32,500 nucleotides of DNA from Elusimicrobiota bacterium. GTDB taxonomy: Bacteria; Elusimicrobiota; Elusimicrobia; UBA1565; UBA9628. Numbering within the stretch: the stretch's first letter is position 1; each line of letters starts with the position of its first letter. The translations under genes and the position numbers were made by a program. The notes under the pieces are model-generated. The model made no database searches. It saw only the letters and a program-made list of their open reading frames with translations, and was not told the origin of the DNA. Positions 27,085 through 32,500 of this stretch are shown here, piece by piece. The stretch is from NCBI GenBank assembly GCA_013044195.1, contig JABEUV010000125.1, forward strand, positions 1-32,500. The letters are read 5' to 3'.

Positions 27085-27352
27085 GCCCGTCTTTGCTCAA
27101 CTGAGCGACGATCGCCACGACGTCGCCTTCGATCTTTGCGGGCGTTTCGTCGAACTCTGAACTCAACTTCTCGGCGACGGCCGCGACGGACAGCCCCGCA
27201 TTGAGCCCTTCCCAGACGGCGCGCGCGGTCTCGTTGAGCGAGTAGTAGGCGCTGCTGCGCAGATCCAGGACGACGCCCTCGTCTTCGATACGCCGGAAGG
27301 CCGTGTGAGCCGCGCGCTTGAATCTTTGCTCAGCCGAATCTTTTTTCTGCAC
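27065..27352 (-). CDS. PqqD-like peptide chaperone family protein
   Basis: FRRIEDEGVVLDLRSSAYYSLNETARAVWEGLNAGLSVAAVAEKLSSEFDETPAKIEGDVVAIVAQLSKDGLIE; GTG start at 27352 favoured (the ORF track starts at a TTG at 27370). Confidence 0.82.
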   Translation of the reverse strand: MQKKDSAEQRFKRAAHTAFRRIEDEGVVLDLRSSAYYSLNETARAVWEGLNAGLSVAAVAEKLSSEFDETPAKIEGDVVAIVAQLSKDGLIEPRS

Positions 27353-27496
27353 GGGACGTAAAGTTAGCAAATATGAGCGCGCCCCCGTCCTGCTCTAGGC
27401 GGGGGCCCGCTTCTTCGAAGGGCGTCTTGGGCCTGGGTCCTTTCCCGCGGGCCTGCCTGGGCCTTTCGTCCCAATCCGCTCTTCGGCGGGCGCTTA

Positions 27497-27502
27497 TATA
27501 AT
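27497..27502 (+). promoter_or_regulatory. Putative -10 box TATAAT, 6 nt upstream of the metalloprotease ATG
   Basis: TATAAT-gccgac-ATG; implies a leaderless mRNA. Confidence 0.6.
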
Positions 27503-27508
27503 GCCGAC

Positions 27509-30500
27509 ATGAGACTGCTTGCTCTCGCGCTGGCCGCGTCGTTCTGCGTTCCCGCGCCCGCTCTTGCCGCCGAGTTGGCGCGCGTCGAGCCGGTGCCGAC
27601 GGGCGTCGTGGACGCCGTTGCGCCGCAGTCGCTCGGGGCGGCCGCGCTTCTGACGCCCGGAGCCGCGGTCCCCATCGCCGCGCTGGATTGCGCCGGATGT
27701 TTGGCCGCCTCGGCGGCACCGGCCGCTTTGACCGCGGCGCCGATGACGCTCGGCGCTCCCGCCGCGGCCGCCGAGCCGGCGGAGACGCCGTCGCAGGCTT
27801 CGGCGGCGCCGGCTACGGAGGCCGCCGTCGGCGAGACGGCGCGGCAGCAAGCCGAGTCCGCGCGCAAGCTTGCCGTCTCGGCGCCCGCGCCGGCCGCGGG
27901 GGAAAAATCGTTTTCCGCGCTGCGCCGTTTTTTTGACGGGTCCCATCGGCAGGCCGTCTCCGAAGAGAGTCCCGTCCGTGCGGACGCGGAGGCCGGCGCG
28001 GCGGCTCCGCTGGCCGCCGGGTCGCCGTCGGTCCGCCGGGACGATTTCGTGCCGGAGGCCGCTCAATCTTCGCCGACGCGAACGTCGGCTTTGCGGGCCC
28101 GCGCGGTCGCCGTTCTTTCGGTCGTCGCGGCCGCCCTGCCGCTGACGGCGCTCGATCCTTCCTTTCTGGCGGCCGCGGGTCTGACCCCGGCAACGTGGCT
28201 TGCCGCCGCGGGCTTCGCGGTCGGCGCGCTCGGCGCGCGCCGCGCCGCGGCTGCGGCGCAGGACGTCGAGGCCTTGGCTCCGGCGGCGCGCGCGCTGGCC
28301 GGGCCGGGCGTCGTGTTCGCGGGCGCGGCCGTCGGCGCGGCCATGGCCGCGCTGGCTCTGTGGTCGCCGGCCGCCGCCGCCGTCGCGGCGACCGTCGCGG
28401 TGTTTTCGGCGGCGCGCGAGGCCGGTTTGCTGCGCGCTTTCGAGCGGGACCGTTCGGCCGGAAAAGGCTCCGCGCCGCTGCTGCGGATTACCGGCGCAGA
28501 AGGTTCCCGCCGCGTGCGGATTGCGCCGGGTCAATTCGGCCGCTTGCGCCTGCTGACGGCGGCGCTGGAGCGCGGCCTGGGCGAGAAGATGCTGCACGCG
28601 GGTTTGGCGGCGGAGACGCAGAGGCTCGTCTACTTGCGGCGCGACGGAGATTTTGTGGAATTGGTCGCGCGCGGCCACGCCGTGCGCGCGTCCGCCGGCG
28701 CGCCGCTGTCGCGGGCGCTGCGGGAAGCGGCGGGAGACTCCACGATCGCCCGCGCGCGCGTCCTTTCCGAGAATCCCGTTACGGGCGAAGTCGAGGCGTC
28801 TCTCGACGATCTCTTCCTGGGCGACGTTTTCGGCATGCGCGCGCAGGTGGAGTCCGCCTATGCGGGCGCCTACGAGATGGACGAGAACGAAAGCTCCGTG
28901 GTCGGGGCCAAGGCCTACCCGCGCAACTTGGAGTTGTCGACGCGCCAGATCTATGTCCGCAAGCCGGATCAGGAGCCGGGCGGGGAGACGCGCCTGCCCG
29001 ACGACGGACGCATCGCGCTGTCTCTGCGCGTGAGCTTCGATGCGCTGCCCCAGCCGGGCTACCGGCCGCGGCGGGCGGACCCGCGCGTCGGCTACTTCGC
29101 GACCACCTACGAAGACTGGAGCGACGATCGCCGCGCGCGCTTGGAGACCAGCCTGATCCAGCGCTGGCGCCTGGAAAAGGTGGACCCGAACGCGGCCGTC
29201 TCGCGCGTGAAGAACCCGATCGTGTACTGGATCGACCCCAGCGTGCCGCCCGAATACCGCGCCGCGGTGGCCGCCGGCGTGCTGGGCTGGAACCGGGCTT
29301 TTGAAAAAGCGGGACTGTTGGGGGCCGTGGAGGTCCGTATGGCGCCGGACGACGGGAGCTTCGATCCCGACGATGCGCGCTTCAACGTGATCCGCTGGTA
29401 CTTGGATAAGGACGCGAGCTACGCGATCGGGCAGGTCCGCGTCGATCCGCTGACGGGGGAGATCTTCGGGGCCACGGTCGCCATCTCGGCGCTGCATGTG
29501 CGTTCCGCGCTGGGGGCCACGTTCCGCGACATCGGCGGCGACACCGAGCGCGCCGCGCACGTTTGCGCGGGCGGCTGTGGCCGCGCGTCGGCGGCGGCGG
29601 GGCCGGCGCAGATGACCGCGGACATCGTCGAGGCGCGCGGCGGCCTGAACCCGGAAGACAGCGAACGCTTCCTACAGGATTACATCACGGACCTGACTCT
29701 TCACGAGGTCGGCCACACGTTGGGACTGCGCCACAACTTCCTTGCCAAGACGTGGAAAAACGAAGAAGAGCTTTCCCAGCCGGGCCCGGTCGCCGCGTCG
29801 GTGATGGACTATCTGCCGCCGAACGTCGCCGCGCCGGGCCATGCGCAGGGGCCGTTCTGGAATCCCCAGATCGGACCTTACGACGAATGGGCGATCGCCT
29901 ACGGCTATACGGATTTCGGTGCCTCGGCGGCGGCGGAGGAAGCGGGCTTGCGCAAACTTGCCGATCGTTCCGGCGAGCCGGGCCTGGACTACGCGACCGA
30001 CGAGGATTTGGTGGATATAGATCCCGACACGCGGCCCTGGCACATCGGCCGCGACGCGCTGGCTTTCGCGCGCGGGCGCTTCGAGACGGCGCGCGAGCTG
30101 TGGTCGTGGCTGGAGACTCGGCGCCCCGCCGCCGGCGAGGACCATTCTTCCCTCTATCGCCAGTTCGTGCGCGCGTGGCGCGGCGACCTGGAAGCGGCGC
30201 GCCTGACCGCGGACGTGGTCGCGGGCATGTCCTACCGCCGACGCGCGGGCCCCGGCGAGCCGCCGTTTTCGACCATCCCCGGCGCGCGCAAGCGCGCGGC
30301 GCTGGCCCTGCTGGACGCGCAAGTTTTTTCCGACGCGCCGTTTTCCGCCAGCGCTGAACTCAAGCGGCGCCTGGACGCGGGGCGCGGCGGGACCGTGGAC
30401 GACCAGTGGCCGGAACTCTCCTATGTCTCCTACGACGACATGATTCTGGCTTTGCGCGACGACGTGCTGGCGCGCCTGCTGGATCCGGCGACCTTGCAGT

Positions 30501-30865
30501 TGGTCGACGATTCCGCGCGTCTGGCGTCGCGCGCCGAAAAACCGTTGACCGCGCGCGAGCTGCTGGACGCGGTCGCGCGCTCGGTTTGGAAGGAGACGGC
30601 AGGGCCGACGCGCAAACGCCCGCGGACGATCTCGGTTCCCCGACGGATGCTCCAGGAAGCCTACCTCAACCGGATGATCGCGCTGGCCTATCCGCGCGCC
30701 GACGAGGAAACGCCGCTGATCTCCGCGCAGGCGCGCGGCCGCTTGGAGGCTTTGGCCGGGCGCTTGAAGGCGGCGCTGAAGCTGTCCTGGGACCGCGACT
30801 CGCGCGAGCATCTGGGGCAGTCCCTGGCCAAGCTGTCCCGCGCGGCCCAGTATTACGAGCCCTGA
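27509..30865 (+). CDS. Secreted/membrane zinc-dependent metalloprotease (DUF5117/DUF4953-like), 1118 aa
   Basis: Zinc motif HEVGHTLGLRHNF; NPIVYWIDPSVPPEYRAAVAAGVLGWNRAFEKAGLLGAVEVRMAPDD; SVMDYLPPNVA Met-turn; N-terminal signal peptide and Ala-rich region. Confidence 0.88.
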   Translation: MRLLALALAASFCVPAPALAAELARVEPVPTGVVDAVAPQSLGAAALLTPGAAVPIAALDCAGCLAASAAPAALTAAPMTLGAPAAAAEPAETPSQASAAPATEAAVGETARQQAESARKLAVSAPAPAAGEKSFSALRRFFDGSHRQAVSEESPVRADAEAGAAAPLAAGSPSVRRDDFVPEAAQSSPTRTSALRARAVAVLSVVAAALPLTALDPSFLAAAGLTPATWLAAAGFAVGALGARRAAAAAQDVEALAPAARALAGPGVVFAGAAVGAAMAALALWSPAAAAVAATVAVFSAAREAGLLRAFERDRSAGKGSAPLLRITGAEGSRRVRIAPGQFGRLRLLTAALERGLGEKMLHAGLAAETQRLVYLRRDGDFVELVARGHAVRASAGAPLSRALREAAGDSTIARARVLSENPVTGEVEASLDDLFLGDVFGMRAQVESAYAGAYEMDENESSVVGAKAYPRNLELSTRQIYVRKPDQEPGGETRLPDDGRIALSLRVSFDALPQPGYRPRRADPRVGYFATTYEDWSDDRRARLETSLIQRWRLEKVDPNAAVSRVKNPIVYWIDPSVPPEYRAAVAAGVLGWNRAFEKAGLLGAVEVRMAPDDGSFDPDDARFNVIRWYLDKDASYAIGQVRVDPLTGEIFGATVAISALHVRSALGATFRDIGGDTERAAHVCAGGCGRASAAAGPAQMTADIVEARGGLNPEDSERFLQDYITDLTLHEVGHTLGLRHNFLAKTWKNEEELSQPGPVAASVMDYLPPNVAAPGHAQGPFWNPQIGPYDEWAIAYGYTDFGASAAAEEAGLRKLADRSGEPGLDYATDEDLVDIDPDTRPWHIGRDALAFARGRFETARELWSWLETRRPAAGEDHSSLYRQFVRAWRGDLEAARLTADVVAGMSYRRRAGPGEPPFSTIPGARKRAALALLDAQVFSDAPFSASAELKRRLDAGRGGTVDDQWPELSYVSYDDMILALRDDVLARLLDPATLQLVDDSARLASRAEKPLTARELLDAVARSVWKETAGPTRKRPRTISVPRRMLQEAYLNRMIALAYPRADEETPLISAQARGRLEALAGRLKAALKLSWDRDSREHLGQSLAKLSRAAQYYEP

Positions 30866-30887
30866 CTTTTTTTGATAAAAAGGGTGG

Positions 30888-31466
30888 ATGAAAAACCTTG
30901 GATGCGCGGCGGCGCTGGTTCTGATCCTTCCTGGAGCGTGTTGTGCGGCGTCCTCCGCGCCCGCGCCCGACCTTCCCGCGGCGGCGGCTCCGTACTGGCT
31001 TAAGGCCTATTCGACCGTGCCGTTTCGCGAGACGTGGAGCGAGAATCTCACCGTCGGGAATTTGGGAAAAGACCTGCCGCGCGCGCTGAAGGCGATCAGG
31101 GCGGGAGGCGGTCTTCTCGACGGCAAGCTGAAAACGTTCGTGTCGAGCCGGACGGCGCGCACTCAGCAACTGGTCTTGACGGTTCCGCGCGCGCGCGCGG
31201 CGGCCCTACAGGCCCGTTTGCGCAAGATCGGGACCTTGTCCGTGCCGACGGTGGGCGTGATCGGCGCGCCGATCCCGCGCGCGGAGGTGAAGGCGAAGAT
31301 CGACGCTCTGATGAAGGAGCGCGTGGATCACGCCGCTGAGTTCGACAAAATGCCCGTGACGCGCGCGGTGAACGAAGAGGTTCTGGAGAGCCTTCTGCGG
31401 GCCGAGGACGCGGCGAAATCCGACTCCGAAAACGTGCGCGTGGACCTGCTGGTACGCCAGCGCTGA
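30888..31466 (+). CDS. Secreted hypothetical protein (DUF4349-like pattern)
   Basis: Signal peptide MKNLGCAAALVLILPGACCAASS; VLTVPRARAAALQARLRKIGTLS pattern; 23 nt after the metalloprotease. Confidence 0.65.
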   Translation: MKNLGCAAALVLILPGACCAASSAPAPDLPAAAAPYWLKAYSTVPFRETWSENLTVGNLGKDLPRALKAIRAGGGLLDGKLKTFVSSRTARTQQLVLTVPRARAAALQARLRKIGTLSVPTVGVIGAPIPRAEVKAKIDALMKERVDHAAEFDKMPVTRAVNEEVLESLLRAEDAAKSDSENVRVDLLVRQR

Positions 31467-31479
31467 CGCGCGCGAACTT

Positions 31480-32500
31480 TCAGACGGAAGCGCCGGCGCG
31501 TCTCACCAGTCGGCCTATGGTCAACCCTTGCACCAGGATCGAGAAGACCACAACCGTATACGTGATCGTGACGATGGCGTCTCGCCAGCCTCCGCGCGGC
31601 ACGGACAGCGCCATTGCGACGGCAAGTCCTCCGCGCAGGCCTCCCCAGGTGAGGATCCAATCCGACTTGCCTAGGGGCGTTCCCTGTCGGCGCAAAACGC
31701 GCAACGGCGCGCTCACGCTGATGTAGCGTGCGGCGAGGACCAGTGGAATCGCAATCAGGCCGGCTGCCAGATACCGCAGGCGGACCTCGAGAACCAGCAT
31801 CTCCAGCCCCATCAGGACGAACAAAATCGCATTCAACAGTTCGTCGATCAACTGCCAGAACTCGTCGAGGTGAATCCGCGTCGTCTCAGGCAGGGCGAAG
31901 GTTCGCCCATGATTGCCGATGAGCAGACCCGCGACGACCACGGCCAGGGGCCCCGACACATGAAGAGCCGAGGCCGCGGAGTAGGTTCCCATGACGAGAG
32001 CGAGCGTGGTCAGGATTTCGGATTGATAATGATCGACGTTCTTGAGCATCCAGTAGGCGACGGACCCCGTCGCTAAGCCGAGGAGCATTCCTCCGACGGC
32101 TTCGCGAAGGAACAGAAGCGCAGCGCCCGCAAGGCTCGGTCGGCCGCGAGCGGCCAGTTCGAGAATCACCAGGAAAATCACGACGCCGACGCCGTCGTTG
32201 AGCAGCGATTCCGCGACGATGGTGGTCTCAAGCGAGCGGCTCATTCCGGCCTTCCGCACGATCCCGATGACGGCCACGGGATCGGTCGGCGAGATCAGGG
32301 CTCCGAAGAGCAGGCAGGCGATAAGGGGAAGCTCGACGCCGATCAACGCGAAGAAGAAACGCGCGGAGAAGCCGATGATCAAGGTTGACAACAAGACGCC
32401 GACGGACGCCAGGGCGCCGACAAGATATTTCTGCTCAAGCAGTTCGACCAGGTTCACCTGCAGAGAGCCGGCGAAGAGGAGGAAGCTCAGCATGCCCGAC
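31480..32500 (-). CDS. CPA1-family Na+/H+ antiporter, NhaP-like (N-terminus beyond window end)
   Basis: Frame is open through the right edge (...SGMLSFLLFAGSLQVNLVELLEQ); CLLFGALISPTDPVAVIGIVRKAGMSRSLETTIVAESLLNDGVGVVIFLVILE; LTWGGLRGGLAVAMALSVP. Confidence 0.93.
   Translation of the reverse strand, partial: SGMLSFLLFAGSLQVNLVELLEQKYLVGALASVGVLLSTLIIGFSARFFFALIGVELPLIACLLFGALISPTDPVAVIGIVRKAGMSRSLETTIVAESLLNDGVGVVIFLVILELAARGRPSLAGAALLFLREAVGGMLLGLATGSVAYWMLKNVDHYQSEILTTLALVMGTYSAASALHVSGPLAVVVAGLLIGNHGRTFALPETTRIHLDEFWQLIDELLNAILFVLMGLEMLVLEVRLRYLAAGLIAIPLVLAARYISVSAPLRVLRRQGTPLGKSDWILTWGGLRGGLAVAMALSVPRGGWRDAIVTITYTVVVFSILVQGLTIGRLVRRAGASV

Noticed and set aside
27494-29560. 688-aa minus-strand ORF opposite the metalloprotease
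   Set aside because: Low-complexity R/G/Q/H composition typical of antisense frames in high-GC DNA; the plus strand has the recognisable protease.
1-32500. CRISPR arrays, tRNA/rRNA genes, insertion sequences, defense islands
   Set aside because: No regular spaced repeats, tRNA T-loop signatures outside coding frames, transposase-like translations or recognisable defense proteins were seen.

Overview
High-GC bacterial chromosomal window, densely coding, with about 34 credible genes. Most ORFs in the supplied track are GC-driven shadow ORFs. Left to right: (i) a minus-strand, sulfur-flavoured operon reading leftwards off the window: di-heme TsdA/SoxA-like cytochrome c, DsrE-like protein, orphan periplasmic binding protein, SAM methyltransferase, rhodanese, and a TolC-type efflux protein truncated at the left edge. 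A LysR regulator is divergent from it. (ii) A redox/respiration block: OsmC, ECF sigma plus ZAS-type anti-sigma, a small DUF2892-like membrane protein, and cytochrome bd oxidase (cydAB). (iii) Surface-glycan genes: hexapeptide acetyltransferase, DegT aminotransferase, three large GT39-like membrane proteins, GT2, MraY/WecA-like transferase, FAD oxidoreductase, GmhB-like phosphatase, and a Wzm/Wzt-like ABC exporter. (iv) DnaQ-like exonuclease plus QueC/QueE. (v) A large secreted zinc metalloprotease and an NhaP-like antiporter truncated at the right edge. The most interesting item is a non-coding element at about 23900-24140 on the minus strand. It has a near-consensus sigma70 promoter, complementary 5' and 3' ends forming a long closing stem, and a strong intrinsic terminator. 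It looks like an unannotated structured RNA of about 185 nt plus terminator, possibly 6S-like. A second global signal is a repeated TANNNT box 6-9 nt upstream of start codons without a Shine-Dalgarno, implying frequent leaderless transcription. No tRNA, rRNA, CRISPR array or IS element was recognised. All family calls come from reading the translations and were not checked by search.
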